Below are positions 17,004 to 25,119 of a DNA stretch of 26,692 nt, one piece after another. Below the pieces are notes generated by a model. It was not told the origin of the DNA, did no database searches, and saw nothing but the letters and a program-made list of their open reading frames with translations. Within the stretch, counting starts at the first letter, position 1. Each line of letters opens with the position of its first letter. This stretch comes from JBIIJL01 sp044233795 (lineage in GTDB: Bacteria; Pseudomonadota; Gammaproteobacteria; Legionellales; Legionellaceae): assembly GCA_044233795.1 (NCBI GenBank), contig JBIIJL010000023.1, positions 1-26,692 of the forward strand. The letters are read 5' to 3'. Made by a program: the position numbers and the translations under genes.

Positions 17004-18851
17004 CTACTTTTCTGCCATCAATACATGCTGCTCTTGCAGTACGTCTAAAAAAAATTGGCCATAGTGTTCTAGTTTATGTTGACCTACGCCTGAGACATCT
17101 AAGAGTTGTTGTAATGTTCGTGGCATTTTCTCAACCATTTCATGTAAAGTCATATCGCTAAAAATCATAAAAGGTGGCTTGTTCTCTTCATTGGCGAGCT
17201 GTCTTCTGAGTTGTCTAAGGGCTTCAAAAAGTGGATTGTTGGACTCGGTGGATTTTATTTTCACAGCCCTCCCTTTTTGCTTGAGAGGCTTTTCTTTCGT
17301 TACTTGGGTTTTGGCTATCGCTAAAGCAATTTGCTCTTCCCCTTTCAAGATAGGTATGGCTTTAGCGCTTAAGCGCAATACATTGAAATGATTAATGTCC
17401 TGATAGCAATATTCGCGATGGATTAATTGCCAAGCCAGTTGTTTCCAATAGCTAGCAGGTTTATCTTTACCGATGCTGAAAGTTGTTAATTTATCGTGAC
17501 CAAATCCTGCTATTTTCTCTGATTGACTTCCGCGCAGAACGTCAATCACATGAACCATACCATAATTTTGTTTAAGCCTATAAATGCATGAGAGCATTTT
17601 TTGAACATCTTCGGTGCTGTCCACAATTTTAGGCGGGCTATCGCAGATATCGCAATAATTGCATGGTTCGTTCTGCGTTTCATTAAAATAGCGCAATAGG
17701 ATTTGTCTTCGGCAGTGTGTTGCTTCAGCAAAAGCAAGCATATGATTTAATTTATGGTGCTCAATACGTTGTTGATGATTGTCTTCCATATCGTTTATCC
17801 ATGCCCTTAACCGTCCGCTATCAGCGGGGTCGTATAAAAGGAGCGCATTTGCTGGGAGGCCATCGCGGCCGGCGCGGCCTGTTTCTTGGTAATAGCTTTC
17901 TATGGTTTTTGGTAAATCGTAATGGATAACAAATCGTACATTGGGTTTATCGATCCCCATACCGAAGGCTATGGTGGCTACAACGATATCAATATGATCA
18001 TGTCGAAATAAGGATTGCACTTTACTTCGCTCTTGGTGAGAGAGGCCCGCATGATAAGCACGTGCTTGGTGACCTATCAATTTGAGCTTTTCTGTTAAGG
18101 TTTCAACGTTAGCACGTGTTCTGCAGTAGATAATGCCTGCTTGTTGATTCTGGGTGCTGAGATAGTCTGTTACTTGCTTGAATGGATTATTCTTATACGC
18201 AACATGGTAATGTATATTGGGGCGATTGAATGAGGTAATATATTCCTTAGGTTGATATTCTAGTTGTTTAACAATGTCCTGGCGTGTTTGCACATCCGCT
18301 GTTGCAGTTAAGGCAATGATGGGGACGTCCTTAAAATGGTTTTTCAAACGCCCTAAGGATGCGTACTCTTTTCGAAAATCATGTCCCCATTGAGAAATGC
18401 AATGTGCTTCATCAATAGCAAATAAGCTAATTGAACATTCACTGAGCCGTTGTAGAAACCCGTCGCTTAATAGTCTTTCGGGTGCAATATAGAGTAAATC
18501 GAGGGTTTGATTATGAAGAGATCTGAGTACCTGTCTTGCTTCATCACTTGATAGAGATGAGTTGTAGAATGCGGCACGAATCCCTAATTGCCTTAAATTT
18601 ACGACTTGATCCTCCATTAACGCAATAAGTGGTGAAACAACAATCCCAACACCATTGCGGATCATTGCGGGGATTTGATAGCACAGCGATTTGCCACCGC
18701 CGGTAGGCATAAGCACCAACAGGTCCTGTCCATTGATCAAGTCTTGAACGATTTCTTCTTGATGCGCACGGAAGGCATCAAAGCCATAATAGTCTTTTAA
18801 TATTTGTCGTGCAGTTTTTTTATTTGAATTCGCTTGCGCTGGCTCGTCCAT
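17004..18851 (-). CDS. recQ: ATP-dependent DNA helicase RecQ
   Basis: A 3'-5' helicase acting in RecF-pathway recombination and fork repair. The protein has 615 residues (E. coli about 609). The Walker A motif is PTGGGKS (49-55), the DEAH box is D147-H150 followed by CISQWGHDFR. Motif VI is QETGRAGRDG. A zinc-binding region with CRRQILLRYF and CNYCDIC is near residue 380-400, then a winged helix and a C-terminal HRDC domain (about 530-610, with LLDVSGVGQHKLEHYG). All domains are present. The ATG at 18851 lacks a strong ribosome site. It is divergent from the acyl-CoA dehydrogenase operon across 107 bases. Confidence 0.95.
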   Translation of the reverse strand: MDEPAQANSNKKTARQILKDYYGFDAFRAHQEEIVQDLINGQDLLVLMPTGGGKSLCYQIPAMIRNGVGIVVSPLIALMEDQVVNLRQLGIRAAFYNSSLSSDEARQVLRSLHNQTLDLLYIAPERLLSDGFLQRLSECSISLFAIDEAHCISQWGHDFRKEYASLGRLKNHFKDVPIIALTATADVQTRQDIVKQLEYQPKEYITSFNRPNIHYHVAYKNNPFKQVTDYLSTQNQQAGIIYCRTRANVETLTEKLKLIGHQARAYHAGLSHQERSKVQSLFRHDHIDIVVATIAFGMGIDKPNVRFVIHYDLPKTIESYYQETGRAGRDGLPANALLLYDPADSGRLRAWINDMEDNHQQRIEHHKLNHMLAFAEATHCRRQILLRYFNETQNEPCNYCDICDSPPKIVDSTEDVQKMLSCIYRLKQNYGMVHVIDVLRGSQSEKIAGFGHDKLTTFSIGKDKPASYWKQLAWQLIHREYCYQDINHFNVLRLSAKAIPILKGEEQIALAIAKTQVTKEKPLKQKGRAVKIKSTESNNPLFEALRQLRRQLANEENKPPFMIFSDMTLHEMVEKMPRTLQQLLDVSGVGQHKLEHYGQFFLDVLQEQHVLMAEK

Positions 18852-18958
18852 GTGATTATTCTTTTTTTGAATCTATGGCTTCAGAGGTTGGCAATCATAT
18901 CATGTCATATGCAGAAGCACACCTCGGGATGGGGTCACACAAACACTAAGGGTTGATC

Positions 18959-20113
18959 ATGGATTTTCAATTAAGTGAAGAGCTTCTTGCTTTTCGTGAG
19001 ATGGCGAGAGGTTTTGCTTCTGAGAAGCTATCGCCTTATGCAGATGCATGGGATGAGCAGCATTTTTTTCCAAAAGATACTTTAAAAGAAGCGGCGGGTC
19101 TTGGTATGGCAGGAATTATGGCTCGAGAAGATATCGGCGGTGCCGAGTTAACGCGTTTAGCGAGCGCTATCATTTTTGAAGAATTAGGCAGTGGTTGTGT
19201 TAGCACAAGTGCTTATCTTTCGATTCATAATATGGTGACTACTGTCGTGGATCTATATGCAGACCAGCCTTTGCGATCCTATTGGGGGCCTAAACTTGCT
19301 TCTATGGATGCTTTTGCAAGTTATTGTCTGACTGAACCTGAGGCCGGATCTGACGCTGCGTCTTTGAAAACTCGTGCGGTTCTTGACGGTGATCATTACA
19401 TTTTGAATGGCTCAAAGTCATTTATCTCAGGCGGCAGTGTAAGTGATGTCTATTTGTGCATGGTGAGAACAGGGGATGATTCGCACCATGGGATCAGTTG
19501 TTTGCTGGTTGATAAGGATTCTGAGGGATTAAGTTTTGGCAAACAAGAAAAAAAAATGGGTTGGTGTAATCAACCAACTTCCATGGTATTTTTTGAAAAT
19601 TGTCGCGTACCTGTGACTCACCTTGTTGGTAAAGAAGGAATCGGCTTTAAAATCGCTTTGAATGCTCTAAATGGTGGTCGGGTTAATATAGCGGCGTGTT
19701 CTTTAGGAGGAGCGGCGCAATGTTTACGTCGCACGCAAATTTATCTTAATGAGCGAAAACAATTTGCAAAGCCTCTTGCTAATATGCAGGCGTTGCGGTT
19801 TTATTTTGCTGATATGTTGACAAACTTTGACGCGGCTCGCCTCATGGTTTATCGAGCTGCAGATTCTTTGGACAAGGGCGATGAAAAGGCGCCTGTGTAT
19901 TGCGCTATGGCAAAGCAACTTGCAACTGATGTAGCTTTTAAGATAAGTGACAAAGCTATGCAATTGCATGGTGGGTATGGGTATCTTCGCGACTATCAAA
20001 TTGAGCGTATTTTCCGCGATCTGCGGGTGCATCAAATTCTCGAAGGTACCAATGAAATTATGCGTGAAATCATTGCTAAGTCAGCTTTAGATCAACACTA
20101 TATTATCGACTAA
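18959..20113 (+). CDS. Acyl-CoA dehydrogenase, probably isobutyryl-CoA dehydrogenase
   Basis: A FAD enzyme that introduces the alpha-beta double bond in acyl-CoA and passes electrons to electron-transfer flavoprotein. The protein has 384 residues. The start ATG 18959 has AAGGG six bases upstream; the in-frame TTG two codons earlier is rejected. Visible motifs: CLTEPEAGSDAAS (flavin/substrate loop), LHGGYGYLRDYQIERIFRD, and the catalytic glutamate E362 in LEGTNEIM. The two following genes encode an enoyl-CoA hydratase and 3-hydroxyisobutyryl-CoA hydrolase, so isobutyryl-CoA from valine is the most likely substrate. Substrate choice cannot be read from the sequence alone; a short- or branched-chain enzyme is the alternative. 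Confidence 0.88.
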   Translation: MDFQLSEELLAFREMARGFASEKLSPYADAWDEQHFFPKDTLKEAAGLGMAGIMAREDIGGAELTRLASAIIFEELGSGCVSTSAYLSIHNMVTTVVDLYADQPLRSYWGPKLASMDAFASYCLTEPEAGSDAASLKTRAVLDGDHYILNGSKSFISGGSVSDVYLCMVRTGDDSHHGISCLLVDKDSEGLSFGKQEKKMGWCNQPTSMVFFENCRVPVTHLVGKEGIGFKIALNALNGGRVNIAACSLGGAAQCLRRTQIYLNERKQFAKPLANMQALRFYFADMLTNFDAARLMVYRAADSLDKGDEKAPVYCAMAKQLATDVAFKISDKAMQLHGGYGYLRDYQIERIFRDLRVHQILEGTNEIMREIIAKSALDQHYIID

Positions 20114-20131
20114 TCTGTGATGGAGTTTGGA

Positions 20132-20905
20132 ATGACCGTAATCATACAAAAATTAGAGGAAAGTGTGTTAACGCTCACTTTGAGTCGTCCAGAAAAATTA
20201 AATGCGCTAAATGATGAGTTGTTGCAGCAGTTGAGAAATGCTTTTCGCTATGCTAAAGAAAATAAAGAGGTGAAGGGGATTATCCTCACAGGCACTGGGA
20301 AAGCATTTTGTGCAGGAGCAGATATCTCACGTTTAGCGAGTGCAAATGCCGAAAGTGGTTACCAATTTGCATGCTTTGGTCAATCAGTTTTTCGCGAATT
20401 AGAAACACTTGGTAAGCCTTCTCTTGCTGTTATCAATGGCTTTGCATTTGGTGGTGGCTTAGAGTTGGCGATGGCAGCAACGCTCAGAATTGCGGCGAGT
20501 AGCGCCCAATTTGGTCAACCTGAGGTAAAATTAGGTGTTATTCCAGGTTATGGCGGTACGCAACGCTTACCTCGGTTGGTTGGAAAAGGCCGCGCACTTG
20601 ATCTTTGTCTTACCGGTCGCTTTATTAATGCAGAGACAGCATTGGCATGGGGACTCGTGAGTGAAGTGTTGGATAATGACGTGATTTTAAGCCATGGTAT
20701 GGGATTGTTGAAGAGGATATTAACTCAAGCGCCACTTGCGGTAACAAGCATCATGGAGGCAATTGATAGAGGGTATGATCTTTCTCTAAGTGACGCTTTG
20801 CATCTTGAAGCAGTTCATTTTGCCAAAGTGTGTGCAACTTCAGATAAAAATGAAGGCGTGGCGGCATTTTTAGAAAAAAGATCACCACAATTTACTGGGA
20901 CGTAA
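20132..20905 (+). CDS. Enoyl-CoA hydratase
   Basis: A crotonase-family enzyme that adds water to enoyl-CoA, here probably methacrylyl-CoA in valine breakdown. The protein has 257 residues. The oxyanion-hole segments are KAFCAGADI and GFAFGGGLELA. The two catalytic glutamates are E111 (GGGLELA) and E131 (GQPEVKLG), 20 residues apart as in mitochondrial enoyl-CoA hydratase. PGYGGTQRLPRLVG follows. The start is set at ATG 20132 because GGAG lies six bases upstream; earlier in-frame GTG and ATG codons have no such site. It begins 18 bases after the dehydrogenase stop. Confidence 0.9.
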   Translation: MTVIIQKLEESVLTLTLSRPEKLNALNDELLQQLRNAFRYAKENKEVKGIILTGTGKAFCAGADISRLASANAESGYQFACFGQSVFRELETLGKPSLAVINGFAFGGGLELAMAATLRIAASSAQFGQPEVKLGVIPGYGGTQRLPRLVGKGRALDLCLTGRFINAETALAWGLVSEVLDNDVILSHGMGLLKRILTQAPLAVTSIMEAIDRGYDLSLSDALHLEAVHFAKVCATSDKNEGVAAFLEKRSPQFTGT

Positions 20906-20908
20906 CGT

Positions 20909-21964
20909 ATGAGCGATGATGTGCTTTTTCATGAGGAAGGTCATCTAGGCCTTATTACGCTTAATCGAAGTCAGGCTTTAAATGCGTTAACGTTACCAAT
21001 GATTGTGTCTATCCAGCATTTTCTGACTGAGTGTCTTGTGGATGATAATATACATGCGGTGGTAATAAAGGCTATGCCTGGCAAGGCATTTTGTGCAGGG
21101 GGTGATGTGCGTTTTTTGTACGATTCATCCCATCATCATCATAATGATCAAATGCAGTTCTTTTGGCATGAGTATCGATTGAATCATTTTATTCACCAAT
21201 ATCAAAAACCATACATTGCGTTGATGGATGGATACACGATGGGTGGTGGGGTTGGTGTTTCGCTGCATGGCTCGCATCGAGTTGCTAGTGAGCGATTTGT
21301 TTTTTCTATGCCAGAGACCGGCATTGGGTTTTTCCCTGATATTGGTGCGAGTTATCTATTGTCCCGGCTTAAAGGGGCTTATGGCCAATATTTAGGGTTA
21401 ACTGGGCTGCGGGTGAATTCAATTGAGGCTAAAGCGTTGGGCTTGGTGGATACAGTAATTCCTCATACATTGTTTCCTGAGGTGCTTGATGCACTCATGA
21501 GGACCGATTTGTCAGAAGATGCTCATTGTGCTGTTAGCTCTTGTCTTTCAGATTTTCTACCTGCTGTTGAGATAGGTGATGACTTACCTCATCAAAAAAT
21601 GATTGATCACTGTTTTGGGATGCAGACAGTCGAGGATATTTTGGTGGCATTGAATGACGATCCTATTGATTGGCATAGCGAAACAGCAGTTTTGCTCAGT
21701 GCTAAATCACCACTTAGCCTCAAAGTAACACTGAAACAAATGCAAAAGGCGCGTTATCTTGATATGGCTCAATGCGTTACTATGGATTATTGCTTGGTTG
21801 GACATTTCATGCGCGGCCATGATTTTTATGAGGGGGTCCGTGCATTGCTGGTTGATAAAGACCAAACGCCACATTGGATACCTACTTCATTAAAAGATGT
21901 GTCAAATCCCTTGGTAGCAAGTTATTTCGAATGTGGGCAACCTGATTTACCCTTGTTGAGGTAG
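20909..21964 (+). CDS. 3-hydroxyisobutyryl-CoA hydrolase
   Basis: A crotonase-fold thioesterase that releases 3-hydroxyisobutyrate and CoA in valine catabolism. The protein has 351 residues, longer than a hydratase and typical of this hydrolase. KAFCAGGDVRFLYD and the GGGVGVSLHGSHRVASE segment form the active-site fold; E136 and D144 in MPETGIGFFPDIGASY match the catalytic residues. The C-terminal signature FYEGVRALLVDKDQTPHW distinguishes it from enoyl-CoA hydratases. It starts three bases after the previous gene. The usual next enzymes, 3-hydroxyisobutyrate dehydrogenase and methylmalonate semialdehyde dehydrogenase, are not in this window. Confidence 0.9.
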   Translation: MSDDVLFHEEGHLGLITLNRSQALNALTLPMIVSIQHFLTECLVDDNIHAVVIKAMPGKAFCAGGDVRFLYDSSHHHHNDQMQFFWHEYRLNHFIHQYQKPYIALMDGYTMGGGVGVSLHGSHRVASERFVFSMPETGIGFFPDIGASYLLSRLKGAYGQYLGLTGLRVNSIEAKALGLVDTVIPHTLFPEVLDALMRTDLSEDAHCAVSSCLSDFLPAVEIGDDLPHQKMIDHCFGMQTVEDILVALNDDPIDWHSETAVLLSAKSPLSLKVTLKQMQKARYLDMAQCVTMDYCLVGHFMRGHDFYEGVRALLVDKDQTPHWIPTSLKDVSNPLVASYFECGQPDLPLLR

Positions 21965-21968
21965 GGGG

Positions 21969-22010
21969 GGCTTTGTTGCATAAACCACTGCCATGGGGCA
22001 CAACAAAGCC
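21969..22010. repeat. Inverted repeat resembling insertion-sequence ends
   Basis: GGCTTTGTTG (21969-21978) and CAACAAAGCC (22001-22010) are exact 10-base inverted repeats with a 22-base centre. They lie between the convergent hydrolase gene and the 915-residue protein gene. GGCTTTGTTG followed by an A/T-rich run resembles, from memory, the terminal repeats of IS903-group IS5 elements. There is no transposase. The hairpin may also serve as a bidirectional terminator, though no U-tract is present. Confidence 0.55.
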
Positions 22011-22020
22011 ATCAAACAAA

Positions 22021-24768
22021 TTATGCTCCAGTGGGTCCTGGATTGCTGGGATTCGTTGTCCCATCCTGAGTAGGCGACTCAGGGTCTCTTGGTGTTTTCA
22101 ACATTTCTTGAATCTGACTCTTTGCTTCCTTGAATATATCTGACGTGTCTTTTAATTTATCGTACATGGCTTTTGCCACGGCTCTTGCTTCTATTGCATC
22201 TGCAGTTGCTTCTCCTGCCTTAGTTTGTAATATGGTTGCTTGTTGCCTAAGGACGCGGCTTTCATTAGTTTCTGTGACACTTGGTCCTGCAAGTACTTCT
22301 TTGTTAAGTTCGGCTAACAATAGTTCTATTTTATCAAACGCGCTCCTTAACGCTTCAAACGCTACAGGTTTTTCTTCATCTGTGGCATTTCTGAACAATT
22401 GTAGTGCTCCATCTCTTTCTTGACACGCAGATTGAAATGCTTGTTGTTTCTCCTCAATTTTCTGTGCCGAAGCTTGATATTCTGCTTCCTCAGCCCTGTT
22501 TGTCATCTCTGTTGCTTGTCCCTTTCTTTTTATAGCTAATGCTTCTTTTGTCGCAGCAATTGCTTCTGCTTTTGCGGCAACAATCATAGCGCTATTTGCT
22601 GAAGTTAGTTCTGTATTTATAGCGGTTACTGTTAACGTTGCAGCGGTTTTTTCTGCTTTCGCAGCTTGTAAATTTATCCATTCACTTCTAAGCTCCTTTA
22701 TAATTTCCATCTTCTTTTTTTCTAATAATACCGATTGTTCTGCCGCAGCAAATTTCGAGATAAGTCCTGCTACTGTCAATTCTTTTGGAGGTGGCCCTGC
22801 GGGTTGTGCTGCTTTATCCAGTGCTTTTCTCGTATCTTCTAATCGTTCTTGCAAAGAATTAACCATTAATGCAGCTATTTTGACGTTCTCTTCCGCTCTC
22901 GACATATTTGCCTTTGCTTCTTCAGCTCGTTTGTATAATAAATCTATCTGATCGGCCACTGTTTCGGCATTCGTGAGGGCAACTAGAAGCCTTTCTTTTT
23001 GTGCTTCAGACACAGGTTCGTTTGCGATTGTGCGTGCTTTCTCAAGTTCAGGAGTATGTCCCCGCAAGCTCACAGCTTCAAGTCTTGTCGCCGTACTTAT
23101 TAGCTGGCGTGCCACTATCGGATCGACTGATTGATTGGCTAGCATACTTGATATCTCGATTGTGGCGAGTGTACCCCCTTCGCCCTGGAGGAGTGATATC
23201 ATGTCCGTAGACTTACTTGCCTCCATTTCGATACTTTCAGCCTTAGTCAAGAGTTGCTCTTTATTGCTAGTGAGCTCGTCTTCAGTGAGAACGTACCTTT
23301 TCATACCCACCGGATCATCAAGTTTTGGAATCGGGTACTCGAATTTAGATTGCATACCACCGCTGTCAAGATTGTCAGCATAAGCCCGGAGGGCTGCTGC
23401 TTGAAGCTCCGCCTCTTCAACAGCTTCAGGGCCTAAGGATTTGTGCGTTGCTTGCGTGGTGAACGTGCTCGTGGGCTGGTGCACCTCAACAGCAGAATGG
23501 AACCCACTAACACCGAGTTCGGATACTGCCAAGGCCGCAATAGCTATTGTTTGCTTCTCTTGATTAGCTGATGAGACTTGAGTACCTGCGGGATTATCAT
23601 AAGTCATAGTATCAGGAGGGGTGCCACATAACATATTCATCATAACCACCATCTCACCGAACGTTCCTGACACATGTCCAGTCACTGGTTCAACCACTCC
23701 TTTGACGAGGTCTTTTGAGACATAGTACTGTGGCCAAGCTGCATTCCTCAACGATGTTTGATGTTCAGGATCTGCTTTCTTAAGTATCTCTTCTGCAGCA
23801 TCTCCGGTATTGTGCAGCCCATGCCGCTCTACTGGCTTAAAGCTAATTGCAGCACGCTCACCCTTTTTTGCTTCCGTGTGTGCAGGAGCAGAGAGGGAGC
23901 CTCCCTTCATTGAGGTGTTTTGTCTTGCTATGAGAAATGCTTCTGCAAACTTGTCCAACTCCTCCTGCGTGGCTGGTTCTTTTTGTCCTAATAGCTTGCG
24001 CTGCGCATCGCAAAGCCCATCTGTGAGTGCTCTGAATACTTCGCCTGCTTGCTGGGCTTGCAGGTAATTTTGAGCAAACTTGTTCAGCGTTTCTTCATCA
24101 GCTGGGGTTAAGCGTCCCGCATTGCACAAACTATCCGTAAGAACTCTAAATTCTTCGTAGGGTATCTCCAGTTTCTTAGTGAGAGGCGCTGCAAATCCCC
24201 CTCCGAAGCCTGTTTCGTTGGGTTCGAGTCCTCCGAGGTCGCCCATGAATGCTAAGACACCTTGGCGGCCGAGAGCACCTTCAGGACCAGGTATTTTTGC
24301 CGTGGTTCTTATATTTAACATGTTTTGTCGACAGTCTTCGGCAAGTTGATGCACTAATTCGTCGTAGTTTGCAAGCGTTGGATCCTTGAGCGCAGCAAGT
24401 CTGCTGTTGAAGTCTTTGACAGGCGCGGTTCCTCCATCCGACATTAACCTGGTGAGCATGGTGATTAGGATTTTGTCCTTCTGTAAATCTGCATCTTTAT
24501 CGCCAGTAGGACTGAGTCGCTCAGTTATGGAGCCTATACCATCGGCACATCGTTCTATAACATCGAGACAAGATTGATTTGGGTGGTAGAGTAAGTATCG
24601 TCCCGCTATCGATTGATCGGTCGCTAGTTCTTTTGTTCGCTCATTACCCAATGTTTCCGGGTCGACGCCTCGCGAAGTAATAGCCTCTTTTCTATCTAGA
24701 TCACCTTTTTGTTCTAGATCTTCCCTGGGTGGTGAAGTACGACTATCAGCATTATCTTCGTATACCAT
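22021..24768 (-). CDS. Large acidic coiled-coil protein, candidate secreted effector
   Basis: A 915-residue protein I do not recognise. The start is ATG 24768, with a perfect AAGGAG (24780-24775) six bases upstream; the frame is open 54 codons further but without such a site. The N-terminal 50 residues are charged and probably disordered. A helical region with a tandem duplication spans about 205-283. A globular-looking region (about 315-470) contains WPQYYVSKDLVKGVVEPV and SGTFGEMVVMMNMLCG. A long alanine/glutamate/lysine-rich coiled coil covers about 600-825. The tail is proline/glycine-rich. There is no signal peptide or membrane segment. Size, architecture and the neighbouring kinase-like gene fit a type IV effector in a Legionella-like host, but this is inference. 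Confidence 0.62.
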   Translation of the reverse strand: MVYEDNADSRTSPPREDLEQKGDLDRKEAITSRGVDPETLGNERTKELATDQSIAGRYLLYHPNQSCLDVIERCADGIGSITERLSPTGDKDADLQKDKILITMLTRLMSDGGTAPVKDFNSRLAALKDPTLANYDELVHQLAEDCRQNMLNIRTTAKIPGPEGALGRQGVLAFMGDLGGLEPNETGFGGGFAAPLTKKLEIPYEEFRVLTDSLCNAGRLTPADEETLNKFAQNYLQAQQAGEVFRALTDGLCDAQRKLLGQKEPATQEELDKFAEAFLIARQNTSMKGGSLSAPAHTEAKKGERAAISFKPVERHGLHNTGDAAEEILKKADPEHQTSLRNAAWPQYYVSKDLVKGVVEPVTGHVSGTFGEMVVMMNMLCGTPPDTMTYDNPAGTQVSSANQEKQTIAIAALAVSELGVSGFHSAVEVHQPTSTFTTQATHKSLGPEAVEEAELQAAALRAYADNLDSGGMQSKFEYPIPKLDDPVGMKRYVLTEDELTSNKEQLLTKAESIEMEASKSTDMISLLQGEGGTLATIEISSMLANQSVDPIVARQLISTATRLEAVSLRGHTPELEKARTIANEPVSEAQKERLLVALTNAETVADQIDLLYKRAEEAKANMSRAEENVKIAALMVNSLQERLEDTRKALDKAAQPAGPPPKELTVAGLISKFAAAEQSVLLEKKKMEIIKELRSEWINLQAAKAEKTAATLTVTAINTELTSANSAMIVAAKAEAIAATKEALAIKRKGQATEMTNRAEEAEYQASAQKIEEKQQAFQSACQERDGALQLFRNATDEEKPVAFEALRSAFDKIELLLAELNKEVLAGPSVTETNESRVLRQQATILQTKAGEATADAIEARAVAKAMYDKLKDTSDIFKEAKSQIQEMLKTPRDPESPTQDGTTNPSNPGPTGA
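23920..24156 (-). repeat. Tandem duplication inside the 915-residue protein
   Basis: Codons 205-240 and 243-283 encode two related units. Both have F-R-x-L-T-D-(S/G)-L-C-(N/D)-A, a variable loop, then E-E-(T/L)-(L/D)-x-K-F-A-(Q/E) and an A-(R/Q)-Q end. The second copy carries a five-residue insertion in the loop. The pattern suggests paired helical hairpins. Confidence 0.7.
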
Positions 24769-24863
24769 GATATACTCCTTCGGTGATGTAACATCCCCAT
24801 TCGTCATCGACCAGACCGGATGTACACGAAACAAAACGTACATATATCGATCTTTATGTTTTA

Positions 24864-24892
24864 AATATAGGATACAAATATACACTTCGCAA
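24864..24892 (-). promoter_or_regulatory. Candidate sigma-70 promoter of the 915-residue protein gene
   Basis: On the minus strand, TTGCGA (24892-24887), a 17-base spacer and TATATT (24869-24864) fit the consensus at four and five of six positions. Transcription would begin near 24857, giving a leader of about 90 bases that ends in the strong ribosome site. Confidence 0.55.
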
Positions 24893-24893
24893 A

Positions 24894-24908
24894 TGAGGGC
24901 TCCCCTCA
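24894..24908. promoter_or_regulatory. Short dyad next to the promoter, possible operator
   Basis: TGAGGG-CTC-CCCTCA is a perfect six-base inverted repeat with a three-base centre, directly upstream of the -35 box of the minus-strand promoter. Its position suits a regulator site, but no matching regulator is identified. Confidence 0.35.
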
Positions 24909-25035
24909 GTGTTGATTGATTTAAAGACAACGTGTTACAATATTGACTTTATGTTGCTGATATAGGCAAAAAATTGATTTAGGGGTAAAGGAAGTTAATT
25001 GAACAATTTCTCAACTAAGTGGGTTAATTAACGCG

Positions 25036-25050
25036 TGAAAATGATTCTCA
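25036..25050. promoter_or_regulatory. Candidate Fur box
   Basis: Read on the minus strand the site is TGAGAATCATTTTCA. It matches the 7-1-7 Fur motif TGATAAT-N-ATTATCA at 12 of 14 positions, one mismatch per half. It lies 11 bases upstream of the -35 box of the kinase-like gene, within the divergent intergenic region. Fur with iron would be expected to repress, though an upstream position is less typical for repression. Confidence 0.5.
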
Positions 25051-25061
25051 CAAAATAGCGT

Positions 25062-25091
25062 TTGAGAAAGAATTTCAGTTCAGTTTATATT
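25062..25091 (+). promoter_or_regulatory. Candidate sigma-70 promoter of the kinase-like gene
   Basis: TTGAGA (25062-25067), an 18-base spacer and TATATT (25086-25091) match the consensus at four and five of six positions. Transcription would begin near 25098, with the ribosome site GAGAGG at 25108-25113. Confidence 0.5.
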
Positions 25092-25119
25092 GTCAAGCAA
25101 CTGTATTGAGAGGTTATTT

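Noticed and set aside
24222..24245. A stretch with GGTTCGAGTCC that looks like a tRNA T-arm
   Set aside because: It lies inside the 915-residue coding frame, and no acceptor stem, D-arm or anticodon arm can be built around it.
24769..24930. A 54-codon upstream extension of the 915-residue protein
   Set aside because: No ribosome site supports the earlier start, it would include the likely promoter, and ATG 24768 has an ideal AAGGAG.
24996..25030. Two TTAATT sequences as possible PmrA effector-regulator boxes
   Set aside because: They are 28 bases apart, whereas PmrA sites are direct repeats about one helical turn apart.
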